Positions 27,401 to 38,900 of a stretch of 64,000 nucleotides of DNA are shown piece by piece. The notes below the pieces were generated by a model. The model searched no databases. It was given only the letters and a program-made list of their open reading frames with translations, and was not told the origin of the DNA. Origin of the DNA: Deinococcus roseus (GTDB taxonomy: Bacteria > Deinococcota > Deinococci > Deinococcales > Deinococcaceae); the NCBI RefSeq assembly GCF_014646895.1, contig NZ_BMOD01000006.1, positions 160,350 through 224,349 on the forward strand, read 5' to 3'. Numbering within the stretch: position 1 is the first letter of the stretch; each line of letters begins with the position of its first letter. The position numbers were made by a program, and so were the translations under genes.

Positions 27401-29988
27401 TCAACGGCCAGCCTGTTCCCGGTGAACTGCTGGGCAAACGGGTGCTGGACAGAGGCAACAATGTGCAGCATCTGGAGTACTCCTCGGTGCCCCTGAACAT
27501 TGGCATCAACACCCTGCAGGTGGGCGATGAACAGATTCAGGTGATCCGCCCGGGCATTGCCCGCAACCTGCGCGTCACGCCCCTGCAGATCTATGCCGAT
27601 GGCACCAACCCCATCCGCTTCAAGGTGGAGGTCATCGATGAAGCCGGGATTCCCACCGGAGAGGGCAACATCACCCTGGAAGCCACCAGTGGTGAAGTGG
27701 TCACAAAAGACAACGATCCGCTGATTGCTGGTCATCAGGTGTACCTGCAAGATGGAGCGGCTTACCTGGATTTCCGTCCTCAGACCACCCCGCAGGACAT
27801 CGAACTGCGGCTCAGCTACGGCAGCATCCGGTATGACAGCAGCTTCCGTCCGCAATTCACCCAGCGCAAACTGGCCATCGGTCAGGCCAGTGTGGGCATC
27901 GGTTTCTCCACGGGTCTGGTGCAACTGCTGGGTCGCGCTTACTACGAAGGTCCCCTCTGGGAAGGGAAACTGTACATCGCTGCAGCCAGCGATGGCCTGT
28001 TCACCGCTCCAGACACCGCCCAGAACCAGGCGTTTCCGGTTCGCGGAGACAACAGCACCACCGAGCAGCAACTGTTCGGGATGGACCCGGTGGCTTTCGT
28101 GTACGACCACCCCAATTTTGAAATGAGTTACCGTCAGGGCAAAGTTCCCGTGGATTTTGTGGCGGTTCCCGCCAACAACACAGCCCTTTCGGTCAGCACC
28201 AAGGGCAGCAGCAAATTCTCTGGTTTTGCAGCCCTGGTGCCCGTGGATCAATTCAGCACCGAAACCTTCCCGCTGCTGGACCGCGGATCCCGCTACTTCC
28301 GCTTTGCTCAGACTGGACTGGTGCAGGACAGCGAGCAAATCACCCTGATCCGCACCGACCTGAAAACCGCAGAAGAAACCCGCAAGGTGCTTTCAAAAGC
28401 CGATTACCTGATCGAATACACCTTCGGGTATGTGATCCTCAGCGATCTGGTGTTGCCCACCGATCTCGATGACCTGAACACCGCTTACCGTATGGAAGTG
28501 CGTTACCGGGTGGCAGATGCCGCCAGCACCCGCAAACTGCAATGGGGGGTGCAGTACACCCTGAACCAGCCGGACCTCAAGGCCTCTGTCGGTGTGGTGA
28601 ATGTGAATGACCACTACACCCTTGGGGGAACCGCCAGCTACAACAACAAAATCTGGACGGTGGGTGCTGGAGTGTTCACCGACCTGCAAGGTTACAAGTG
28701 GGACACCAGCGCTTCTTACAAAACCGAAGGCTTTGCGGTCAGTGCAAAGAGCGGCTACCAGAGTGAAGATTACAAAGGTCTGAATGCCACCCAGGAAGGG
28801 CTTTATGCTCAGCTGTCTGCCACCCAAAACATCACCGCAGCCTGGGGTCTTGCTGCCAGTGCCGATTACACCGTGCGGGACGGACATGACACCCTTTCCG
28901 TGCAGGGGGCAACCACCTACCGGGCAGATCCCTTCAGTGCCTCTGTGGGTTTGAGGCAGATTTTTGGGACCCAGAACAGCACCTTCCTGGAAGGCAGCCT
29001 GGGCTACGAGCAAAAACCCTTCAGCGTGAATTTCAAACACGCCCAGAACCTGCAAGATGCTGGCCAGTCGGTGACTTCCCTGAAAGCCCGTTACCAGCTT
29101 CAGGACAATGTGGCCCTGGTCCTGAATGATGAGTACACCTGGAAGGGCAGCAACAAAGCCGCAGTGGGTCTGGAAACCCGCATTGAGAGCACCAACCTCT
29201 CTGTTTATTACGACCTGCCCACCGCATCAGGAGACGGCAACCGGGCCAGACTGACCGCAGACACCAAGTTGCCCCTTTCTGTAAACTGGTCGGTGGACCT
29301 CAAGGGCGGCATGGACCGCAACTTTGCCAGTGGCACCAACAACTACGTGTTCGGGACCACCTTCCGTTACCAGGGAGACAGCATCTCGGGCAGCGTGGGC
29401 AGCGATTTCGGACTGAACAGCAAAGGGGAATTCTCCACCACCCTGAAAGCAGGTCTGACCGCCAGTGTCAGCCAGGTGCTGACCCTCAGCGGAGATTACC
29501 AGCAGAAATTTGGCACCGATGCGGGCAAACAGGCCAGCGTGGGCTTTGCAGTGCGCAGTGGGCAATGGAACAGCCTGGGCTTTGTGAAGTACGCAGATGG
29601 TTCGATGGGCGGCAACACCCCGGCCTTGACTGCGCGCCTTGCAGGCAGTTACTTCCTGCCCAGCTGGCAACTGCGGGCCGGACTGGATTTGCGTTATCCC
29701 TTGCTGGACCCTGCCGCGTTCACCTACCAGCTTTACACGGGGGGCACCTTCTACCTGACCGACAGCTTTGGCCTTGGAGCCAACCTGCGCATGCTGTCCA
29801 CCCCTGGCGCAAACAGCTTCAACTACGGTTACGGCGTGGAAGCCTCCCTGCGCATGCTGGAAGGCCTGTGGCTGACCGGAGGCTACAACTTTAAAGGCTT
29901 TGATGGAGCAACCAACCTGGATGCCCGTGCGGGTTTCTATGTGCGGCTGGATTTCCTGCTGGACGAAATGACTTTTGGAGGAGAATAA
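24460..29988 (+). CDS. Large outer-envelope protein: DUF11 repeats plus predicted C-terminal beta-barrel
   Basis: 1842 residues. A signal peptide (1-19) leads into a beta-sandwich (about 20-250) and a Pro/Glu/Val linker (about 250-335, repeats of TPPVAEPEPIK). DUF11-like units lie at about 520-630 and 720-830, with Ig-like domains to about 1130. The last 700 residues have alternating amphipathic strands, frequent aromatic ends and short turns (LRAGLDLRYPLLDPAAFTYQ; LWLTGGYNFKGF), as in outer-membrane barrels. The periplasm-spanning linker plus barrel suggest an anchor or export partner for the giant protein encoded 3 bp downstream. That role is inference; the barrel end lacks the usual C-terminal aromatic residue. 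Confidence 0.75.
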   Translation: MKRLLTLALMLGASAALAQNTATTLPITSVGSELKWEAKEEQLVIRVLKRGPVKLQLYGANFDPEDYRSSSYYGDERYDLKEVTSMFTLRSPAGKVIKQRMFASGKQAWTVFYQQDMAPGDYLLTVTTQGYGKNTFQVKADSPNTQVIVKGASLNVRGQQWIPVLTLQLLPPLKDNLSLRLYDGDGISEMDAQIMTPSGRVIPLNISGDLNWADTPLPREAGKYVVYARQSPEAKQFSNTVRFELFQQDNPEPVVVPAPAPVVTPPVAEPEPIKTPEPVVVPEPEPVVTPPVAEPEPIKLPEPVLPEPTPVVPAPEPVPVVIPAPQPFVIATSEPDQTQKGTLQIESVLVLPDETVPLGTQVTVGDTTLQLPQGEFSGDYPAQTYPVVPAQIVGTTVTAPATVTVPNQGVGQVRIEYRPEASLRLVADREVLTEGEIVEFTVTGSTQYEGFIPADLDLLLPEGFEALDPLEYTSPIRAGEGSTLVVRAKALKAGTYAVPATLSPWDKKATVDVTVIRPAQLSLTKSISAPEAAPGSSVTYTVTVSNSGDAPARNILLKDVLPAGLTGKNLQEQFDLAGGEQRTFTYEAQVNVGAPEWITNTAQLSGAGLEKTLISKTDLHVARLLLQREALMTPSIPGEDQDVTLKVTNPSGLVLPFSLSDDSTALLKPENEARFSGFLQPGEVRTFKYNATTTYGIQQGDLLKATLDSNGEQQTAETPFERVLFSLQKTVNTPRTVVGRPVTYTITIKNPLKREVDVKLSGKHDSGLTVGDLENALLNFQPMEEKVLEVPATTRLVGTFENVVQLSKNGQAISNPAVAKVEVLPELLPLRESIITIPFVQHSQAQTLIFAQASLEGSTYMTGSSELNGEPLPDPLISEKGVMYWKVPASVSGSITYRLQHTGALKEVPAPGLLVVYPNGRKEVLSGTVDYEDYTAAEQVKGNQMNAGHIKQPLNGTVVRNRDRITVVVEGTADEELVLTINGQPVPGELLGKRVLDRGNNVQHLEYSSVPLNIGINTLQVGDEQIQVIRPGIARNLRVTPLQIYADGTNPIRFKVEVIDEAGIPTGEGNITLEATSGEVVTKDNDPLIAGHQVYLQDGAAYLDFRPQTTPQDIELRLSYGSIRYDSSFRPQFTQRKLAIGQASVGIGFSTGLVQLLGRAYYEGPLWEGKLYIAAASDGLFTAPDTAQNQAFPVRGDNSTTEQQLFGMDPVAFVYDHPNFEMSYRQGKVPVDFVAVPANNTALSVSTKGSSKFSGFAALVPVDQFSTETFPLLDRGSRYFRFAQTGLVQDSEQITLIRTDLKTAEETRKVLSKADYLIEYTFGYVILSDLVLPTDLDDLNTAYRMEVRYRVADAASTRKLQWGVQYTLNQPDLKASVGVVNVNDHYTLGGTASYNNKIWTVGAGVFTDLQGYKWDTSASYKTEGFAVSAKSGYQSEDYKGLNATQEGLYAQLSATQNITAAWGLAASADYTVRDGHDTLSVQGATTYRADPFSASVGLRQIFGTQNSTFLEGSLGYEQKPFSVNFKHAQNLQDAGQSVTSLKARYQLQDNVALVLNDEYTWKGSNKAAVGLETRIESTNLSVYYDLPTASGDGNRARLTADTKLPLSVNWSVDLKGGMDRNFASGTNNYVFGTTFRYQGDSISGSVGSDFGLNSKGEFSTTLKAGLTASVSQVLTLSGDYQQKFGTDAGKQASVGFAVRSGQWNSLGFVKYADGSMGGNTPALTARLAGSYFLPSWQLRAGLDLRYPLLDPAAFTYQLYTGGTFYLTDSFGLGANLRMLSTPGANSFNYGYGVEASLRMLEGLWLTGGYNFKGFDGATNLDARAGFYVRLDFLLDEMTFGGE

Positions 29989-29991
29989 AAC

Positions 29992-32900
29992 ATGTCTTGC
30001 GCTGCACCTTCCAGATCAAAATCTGCCGGAGGACTTCCCTGGGGTTCAGCGGAACTCCTGAACCGTTTTGTGCTGAAATTTCTCCTGCTCTTGCTGTTTC
30101 TGGGCACGGCTGCCCATGCGCAGACCACCACCCTCAAAATCACCCCCATCACCTGGGACATCATCGGACTGGATTCCAACAATGTGAATGCCGGTCCCAA
30201 CGTGTTCATTGTGGGGGCGCGGGTGTGCAACATCGGGGCGGCCACCGCCACCAATGTGACGGCCACCTTCAACAAGACCGGGACCAACAACCCCTACATC
30301 AATTTGCAGGACCAGAGCAGTTACAGCGTGGCTTCCCTGCCTGCAGGGGCAGATCCAGATCCCGGCAACACCCGCCAGTATTTTTACCCCAACCCCACCC
30401 AGAACACCCTGCCCAGCAATTGCTTTGATTTTTATTACAACGGGGTGATCACCCGCACTGCAGCGGCCTACAACACCTTTCAGGGCTACAACATCACTGC
30501 CACCGCCAGCAATGCCAGCAGTGTGCAGACCTCTGCCAGCAAACAGCTTTACATTGAGAAACTGGTGTCCCAGAACAGAAACTCCATCATCAGCTTTTCG
30601 GGGACCACGGCTGTTGAGGTGGGCAAAACCTACCAGTACACCCTGGTGGCTTCCACCGCCACCAACGGTTACGAACAGATCGAGCACTTCCCCAATTTTC
30701 CCAACAATCAGTTTCAGGTGCTGTCCATTCAGACGGCTTACAGTGCACCCACCGGACAGAAAAACCAGATTGCCTATGCAGATGCCTGCGGATTTGTGTA
30801 TTCCTATGCAGGGTCCGTCAACAAGAGCGACTGCCAGGTTGGAGGGACCACGCCCATTGTCGGGGGCAAAGCGGGTGGCGACCCCATCACCACCGTATAT
30901 ACCGTGAAAATTCTGGGTCCCGGAAACGGCACCATCAACAACCTGGTGTACGACTACTCGGGCAGCAGCTACCACTACAACAGCGATTACTTTACCGGTG
31001 GGGCCATGAGCTTCACTGCTGTGTACCCTCCCAACCTGACGGTCAGCAAGAGCACCAGCACCAGCACCATCTGGCGCAGCACCACTGGCAACACCGGCAG
31101 TTACAGCATCACGGTGGCCAACAGCAGCGCAGCCAACACCGGGACCGCCACCAGCGTGGTGATCTCTGATCCGCTGCCTTCCGGTTTCACTTATGCCTCC
31201 ACCGGCACCCTTTCCCTGACCGGAGGGGCCACCCGGACCAGCACCAGCAACCCAACTGCAGGCAGCTCCAGTCCCAGCTGGGGAAGTTTCACCATTCCAG
31301 CCGGGGGCAGTGTCACCATCCCCTTCAATGTGACCATCGCGGGCAGCACTGCTCTGGGCACCTACCAGAACGGGGTCACCGCCACCTACACCTCGCCAGA
31401 CGGCACCACCGGGAACACCTCCACTTACAATTCGGCCAGCAGCACCGCCGAAGACATCACCCTGAAAAGCATTGACTGCTCCACCATTTACGCTGTGGTC
31501 GGGCAGGTGGCGACCCAGGCCACCACCGGAACCAAATTCCTGACCCTGGACCCCAACACTGGGCTTTTTGGGGCGCAGATTGTGGACATCTCCGGGATTC
31601 CCAGCGTGACCGGGGGTTTCGGGGTTTCTCCCACTTTGCAGAAAATTGTGTACGTGGACGGCAACGGAGGCGCGGGTTATGGAGGCATTGCCCGCATTTA
31701 CACCACCGATGGCAACACCCCGGTGAACACCGGCCACACCATTGCAGACCCCACTGCAGAGCACCAGGTGGGTGTGGACAAGAGCGGCGTTCTGTGGGCC
31801 ACCCAGTGGACCGGAGCCAAAACCCTCTACCGCTATGCAGGCACCGGGAACGCGGTCAGCCAGGGAAGCATTTCTGCTGCAGACAGCACCCTGCAAACCG
31901 AATGGTCCAGCCTCTCTGAAGGGGATTTTGCCTTCGACAATGCCGGAAACATGTGGTTCATCTCCACCAACACCAACGTCACCCCGGACAAGGTGACGCT
32001 GTGGATTGTGGATGCCACCAACCGACTGGCCTACAAGGTTGGGGATTTCGGCTCTCTGGTTTCAGGTTCCTTTGCCAAAGGTGCAGAATTTGGACCCGAT
32101 GGACAGCTCTACATCGGGGTGACCAACCCAGGCACCAACGGCAACGCCACCATCTACAAATACAATCCGGGCACCGGCGCTTTCATCACCCTGACCAGCG
32201 CAGCAGGGGCCCTGAGCACCACCTACGATGACATTCAGGACATGGGTTCCTGCATCTATCCAGACACTTCTGATTCTGGTGATGCCCCCAGCAGCTACGG
32301 AACCGCCACCCACGTGGCCATCAGCACCATTTACATGGGCAGCCTGGAAGACAAAGAAGCCAACCAGAGCAGCAGCAACGCCACCGCAGACGACACCACT
32401 GGTGTGAACGACGACGATGGCATCTCGGCTTTCCCGGTTCTGGCAGCAGGAGCAACCAGCTACTCGATCAGTGGCATCCCGGTGTTCAACAACACAGGCA
32501 CAGCAGGCAAACTGATCGGCTGGATTGACTTCAACAAAAACGGCACCTTTGAAACCTCTGAAGGTGTGTCTGTGGCTGTGCCCAGCAGTGCCAGCGCACA
32601 GACCGTGACCCTGAGCTGGAGTGGGCTTTCAGGCCTGACCGCAGGAAGCACTTTCGCCCGCTTCCGTCTGGGCACCGACACACCGCTGACCACAGCCACC
32701 CCCACCGGGATCAGCACCAACGGTGAGGTGGAAGACTACGCCCTCAGCATCATCAACAACACCGATTACTCGGATGCGCCCAGCGGGTACGGCAGCGCCT
32801 CACACAACATTGTGCCCACCGTGCGCCTGGGCAGTGTCGCTCCAGATGCAGAAGTCACAGCAGCTTCCAGCAGCAATGCAGACGGCGATGACACCAGCGG

Positions 32901-35900
32901 CACCGACGATGAAGAAGCCATTTCCTCTTTCCCCCTGCTGACCACGGCTTCTACAACTTATGCCCTGAACAACATCACCGTGCTGAACAACTCTGGCACG
33001 ACAGGCAAACTGATTGGCTGGATTGACTTCAACCAGAACGGCACCTTTGAAACCACCGAAGCTGCCTCGGTCAATGTGAACAGCAGTGCCAGCACCCAGA
33101 GCGTTTCCCTGAGCTGGACGGGATTGTCTGGTCTGGTGGCTGGGACCACCTATGTGCGTTTGCGGATCAGCTCAGATGCCACCCTCACCACCTCCACCCC
33201 CACAGGCCTCAAAACCAACGGCGAAGTGGAAGATTACACAATGACCATTCAGGCCGTGGATTACGGAGATGCCCCCAGCAGTTACCTGAGCGCTTCCCAC
33301 GTGATTTCTTCCAATCTGCGGCTGGGATCGGTGCTTGCAGATGCCGAATCTGGAATGCAGAACAGCGCCACGGCCAATGGTGATGACCTTGCTGGAACCG
33401 ATGACGAAGATGCCCTTTCGGGCACCGTCAATGTTTCTGCGCTGGGCACTTTCACGCTCTCAAACATCGGGGTGACCAACACCACTGGAAGCACCGCCCG
33501 GCTGGTGGGCTGGATCGATTTCAACCGGAACGGCACTTTTGACAGCGCCACCGAAGCAGCAATTGCCACCATCAACAACGGAGCCACCACCGCCACCTTG
33601 AGCTGGATGTTGCCTGCAGACCTGCAGGGCGGAGCCAGTTTCCTGAGACTCAGAATCACCACCGACAGCACCATCGCCACCGGAACAGCCAGCACCAGTG
33701 TCCCTACAGGTCTGGCCAGCAACGGCGAAATGGAAGACCACCCGGTCAATCTGAACTTTTACACGCTGTCTGGAACAGTGTTCACCGATGTGAATTACGG
33801 TGGAGGGGCAGGTCGGGATTACGCCACAGCCAGCAGCAGCGCCACGGCTTCCGGGTTTGCTGCAGGCAGCATGGCCCGTTCGGGTGCCACCGTTGAGCTT
33901 TACAGCAGCACGGGAACCTACATCGGCAATGCCACCACCAATGCTTCAGGTCAGTACAGCTTCCTGGTGGCTGCGGGCAGTTACCAGATCCGGGTGGTCA
34001 ACAGCACTGTGACCAGTGCCAGAACCGGATATGTTGCAGGGTTGCTGCCTGTGCAAACGTATCGGACCAGTGGCAGCACCGGAACGGCAGTGGCTGTGAC
34101 CAACAAAGTGGGCGGGGAAGACCCCACCCAGGTGGACGCAGCTGCCAACACCACCAGCACCCTTGCAGTCCTCAATGCTGTGGCAGGTCAGGAAGTCCAG
34201 TCTCTGACGCCAGTCACGGTTTCCACAGCAAATGTGACGGGCCTGGATTTCGGGTTCAACTTCGACACCATCGTGAACACCAACAATGCGGGCCAGGGCT
34301 CGTTAAGGCAGTTTGTCCTGAATGCCAATGCCATGGGCAATGAAAGCCTGCTGGCCCAGTCAGGAAACCGCAAAAAGCTGGACAACACCAATGAAAGCCT
34401 TCCTGCGGGCAAGGAAACCAGCATCTTCATGATTCCGGCAGCCAACCTCACCGCCAGTGTCGGGGTGATCACCCTGTCCAGCACGGTGCAATTCACCGGG
34501 ACAAATGCTGTGAACACCATCCTGGACGGCACCACCCAGACCGTGAACATTGCAGATGGAAACAGCGGACAGCTGGGCACCGGAGGCACCGTGGGCATCG
34601 GGCCGGATTTGATTGCAGGCAACTCCGATGACACCGTGCTGAACAGGATCTACAGACCCGAAATCGAAATCAAATCCCTCACCGGAAGCATTGCGGGCAT
34701 GGGCTTGCAGCTCTCTGCCAGCAACATCACAGTGCGCGGGGTTTCGGTTTATGGTTTTGGCAGTGCCGCCAACGCCGACAACAACGCCAACATCCAGATC
34801 GACAACGATTACACCTCCACCCTGATCGAGCAGAACTTCCTGGGGATTTCCGCCACCCGCAGCACTTTTGATTGCTCTGCCACAGCAGGCACAGCCGTGG
34901 CCACCGGAAGTGGCGACAACATTCGCAGCATCGGTGGCGACTCTGGAACCGTGCAGTACAACCTGATCGGCTGTGCAGCGGGCAAAGGGTTCGGGGTGGA
35001 AAACAGCTCCACAGGCTGGCAGATCCTGGGCAACGAAATCCGGGGCAACGCCATTGGCAACATGCACCTGGACGGCGTTGACCTGGAGAACGGCAACACT
35101 GGAACCGCCACTGTGCGCGGCAACCTGATCGCCAGCAACTGGGGTGTGGGTGTGGACTCCTACTCCGGACTGGGCAGCAACACCACCGAATACAACACCA
35201 TCGAAAACAACGGCATCGGCACTTCAGGGGGCAGCCCACTGGAAGATTCCGGGGTTCGCATTTACGGCACAGGAAGCACCGTGCGCTACAACATCATCCG
35301 CAACAATGTGGGTTCTGGCGTGATGGTCCAGGCGTCCAGCAGTGGCAACACCATCACCCAGAACAGCATTTACGGCAACGGCAAAATCGGGATTGATTTG
35401 CTGAACAGCACCGACGATGTGACCAAAGGGACCAGTCCTTTTGTGACCCTCAATGACCTCAATGATGCAGACACTGGAGCCAACGGCCTCCTGAATTACC
35501 CAGTGTTCGCTGCAGCCACCCTGGTGGGCAGCAACCTGGAAGTGACCGGATACGCAAGGCCCGGAGCCACCATCGAACTGTTCCTGTCTGACTCGGATGC
35601 CAGCAGCTTTGGGGAAGGACAGACCTACCTGGGAACGGTGACGGAAGGCTGCAGCACGGTGTCCAGCACCTGTCTTGCTGTGGATTCGGATGGCACCACT
35701 GGAACTTACGGTTCTGCTGCAGTGAACGGCATCCTGCAGGGCACCGACAGCACCAACAAATTCAAATTCACCCTTCCCCTCAGCAGCCTGAAAACCACCG
35801 TGGCAAACGGAAACAAACTGACCGCCACCGCCACTTTAAGCAGCAACACTTCAGAGTTCAGTGGTCAGGTGACGGTGCTGGCCCAGATTTCAGGGAACGT

Positions 35901-38900
35901 GTTTGAAGATGTGAACTACGGTGGTGGAGCAGGGCGCAATTACAGCACCTCCAACACCAGCGCAACCGCTTCTGGATTCACCAGTGGAGCCATCCTGCGT
36001 TCCGGTGTAACGGTTGAACTGTACAGCAGCACGGGAACCTACATTAGCAACACCACCACCGACAGCGCTGGAAATTACGTCTTCTCAGTGGCTGCGGGCA
36101 GTTACCAGATCCGGGTGGTGAACAGCACGGTCAGCAGCACGAGAACCGGATGGGTCAACACCCTGAGACCCGTACAGACCTACCGGACCAATGGCAGCAC
36201 GGGAACGGCAGTGGCTGTGACCAACAAAGTGGGCGGAGAAGACCCCACCCAGGTGGATGCCGCAGCCAACACCACCAGCACGCTGGCTGTTCTGAATGCT
36301 GTGGCAAATCAGGAAGTGCAGTCCCTGACGCCAGTGACCGTTTCCACCGCCAGCATCTCTGGACTGGACTTTGGATTCAACTTCGACACCATTGTGAACA
36401 CCAATGATGCGGGCCAGGGTTCCATGGCCCAGTTCATCAGCAATGCCAATGCTCTGGGGAACGAGAGCCTGCTGGCCCAGTCTGGAAACCGCAAGGACCT
36501 CAGCAACATCAACCAGAGTCTGCCTTCTGGCAAAGAAACCAGCATTTTCATGATTCCAGCCGCCAACCTCACCTCTGGGGTTGCTTTGATTGATCTGAGC
36601 GTGGCCAGCGATCCTGCCCTGCCTGCCTTTAGCGGATCCAATGCCACAAACACCATCCTGGACGGCACCACCCAGACCGTGAACATCGGAGACACCAATT
36701 CTGGTGTGCTGGGCACGGGTGGTACGGTGGGCACTGGAAACGATGGTTTGCAAGGCACTTCAGACGATGCTGCTCTGCCCCAGGTCTACAAACCCGAAGT
36801 GCAGATCACCGGGCGGTTTGGCATCAACGGCCTGAGCGTCACAGCGGGCACCATCACCCTGCGGGGCATGGCGATCAAAGGCTTCGGGCAGAGCAGCATC
36901 AACAGCGACCACGGAGACATTTACGTTGCCGGGGCCAGCAACCTGACCGTGGAAGGCATGGTCATCGGGACCTCCGCCAGCAGCTTCACAGATCCCGGAG
37001 CCGGACTGCGCAGCAGCAACGGACTGGTGTTCTGGAGCGGTGCGGTCAGCAACACCACCCTGCAGAACAACCTGATCGGCTTCACGGAAAGGCGCGGCAT
37101 TGCCGCCACCGGAACCACCCTGCAACTCGACACCCTGCTGATCCAGCAGAACGAGATCCGCTCCACCAACCGCCTGGGCACCACCCAGGGAGGCGGCATC
37201 GAACTGAACCCCGACTACAGCCCTTCCGGGACCTATCACCGGGCCATCACCATCAAGCAGAACCTGATCACGGCAACAGGTGCGGGAGATTCGGGCATCG
37301 AACTGGGGTACACCCCAACAGACACCATCAAGCGCATTGAGGACAACACCATTTCCAACAATGCTTATGGCGGGATCAGCCTTTCCCTGGACACCACCAG
37401 CGGAACCGCCACCCACAACACCAGCACGGTGCGGGATTACCTGCTGCACAACGTGATCACTGGCAACCAGACCGGGATTCAGATTTACGCCACCGGCACC
37501 ATCGCTGCGCTGGAAAACAAAACCATCTCCCAGAACGCCATCTATGACAACACCGCACTGGGCATTGACCTCAAGCTCGATGGGGTGACCGGAAACGATG
37601 GTTTGTTGACCGCTGCACAGCCCAACAGGCTCATCGATTACCCCATCATCACCTCCAGCGTTCTGACCGGAAACAGCCTGCAACTGCAAGGTGTGGTGGG
37701 CGGCAACCTGCCCAGCAATGCGGTGCCCACCCCCAGCAACTCCACTTTTGCGGGTGCAACCCTGGAATTCTTCATTGCAGACAACAGTCCAGCCAACCAG
37801 GACGGTGTGGTGCTGCTCTCCGATGGGCGCAGCAAACCCCACGGTGAAGGGGCCATCTACATCGGGCAGGGAACTGCAGATGCCAGCGGAAACTTCAATG
37901 TGACCCTGAGCCTCAGTGCCTCACAGGTGACGGCCCTGGGAACGGCCACCAACGTGACCGCCACCGCCACCAACGCCTCAGGAAGCACCTCTGAGTTTGG
38001 CCCGGTGTACCTGTACCGCCAGGTCTCTGGAACGGTCTTTGAAGATGTGAACTACGGTGGAGGTCTGGGACGCAATTACGGCACCTCCAACACCAGCGCA
38101 CAGAACGGCGGTTCTGGATTTGCCGCTGGAGCCATTGGCCGTGCTGGCGTGACCCTGGAAGTCTATGACAGCACGGGAACCCCTGTGGATCTGGACCCCT
38201 CCACCTCTGGAACCCAGAACAATGTGACCACCACTGCAGGCGGAAACTACAGCATAGGGCTGTTTGAAGGCAACTACCAGATCCGGGTGGTGAACAGCAC
38301 GGTCAGCAGCACCAGAACCGGCTGGGTGAACACCCTGATGCCTGTGCAGACCTACCGCACCAATGCCAGCACCGGATCTGCCGTGGCTGTGACCAGCAAG
38401 GTGGGTGGGGAAGACCCTGCTCAGGTCGATGCAGCCGCCAACACCACCAGCACGCTTGCCACCCTGAACGCCGTGGCAAACCAGGAAGTGCAATCCCTCA
38501 GCAGCGTGAACCTGACGGCAGGGAACGTCTCCGGTGTGGACTTTGGTTTCAACTTTGACACCATTGTGAACACCAGCGATGCAGGTCAGGGCTCGTTAAG
38601 GCAGTTTGTTCTGAACGCCAACGCGCTGGGCAATGAGAGTCTGCTGGCCCAGTCTGGCAACCGCAAAAAACTGGACAACACCAATGAAAGCCTCCCCGCA
38701 GGCAAGGAAACCAGCATCTTCATGGTGCCCCAGCCCGCCTCTCCTCCGACCTCCTGGGCCGCCACCATCACCCTGACCACCACGGTGCAATTCACCGGAG
38801 CGAATGCCGTGAACACCATCCTGGACGGCACCACCCAGACCGTGAACATCGGAGACACCAACACCGGACAGCTGGGCACCGGAGGCACAGTGGGCACCGG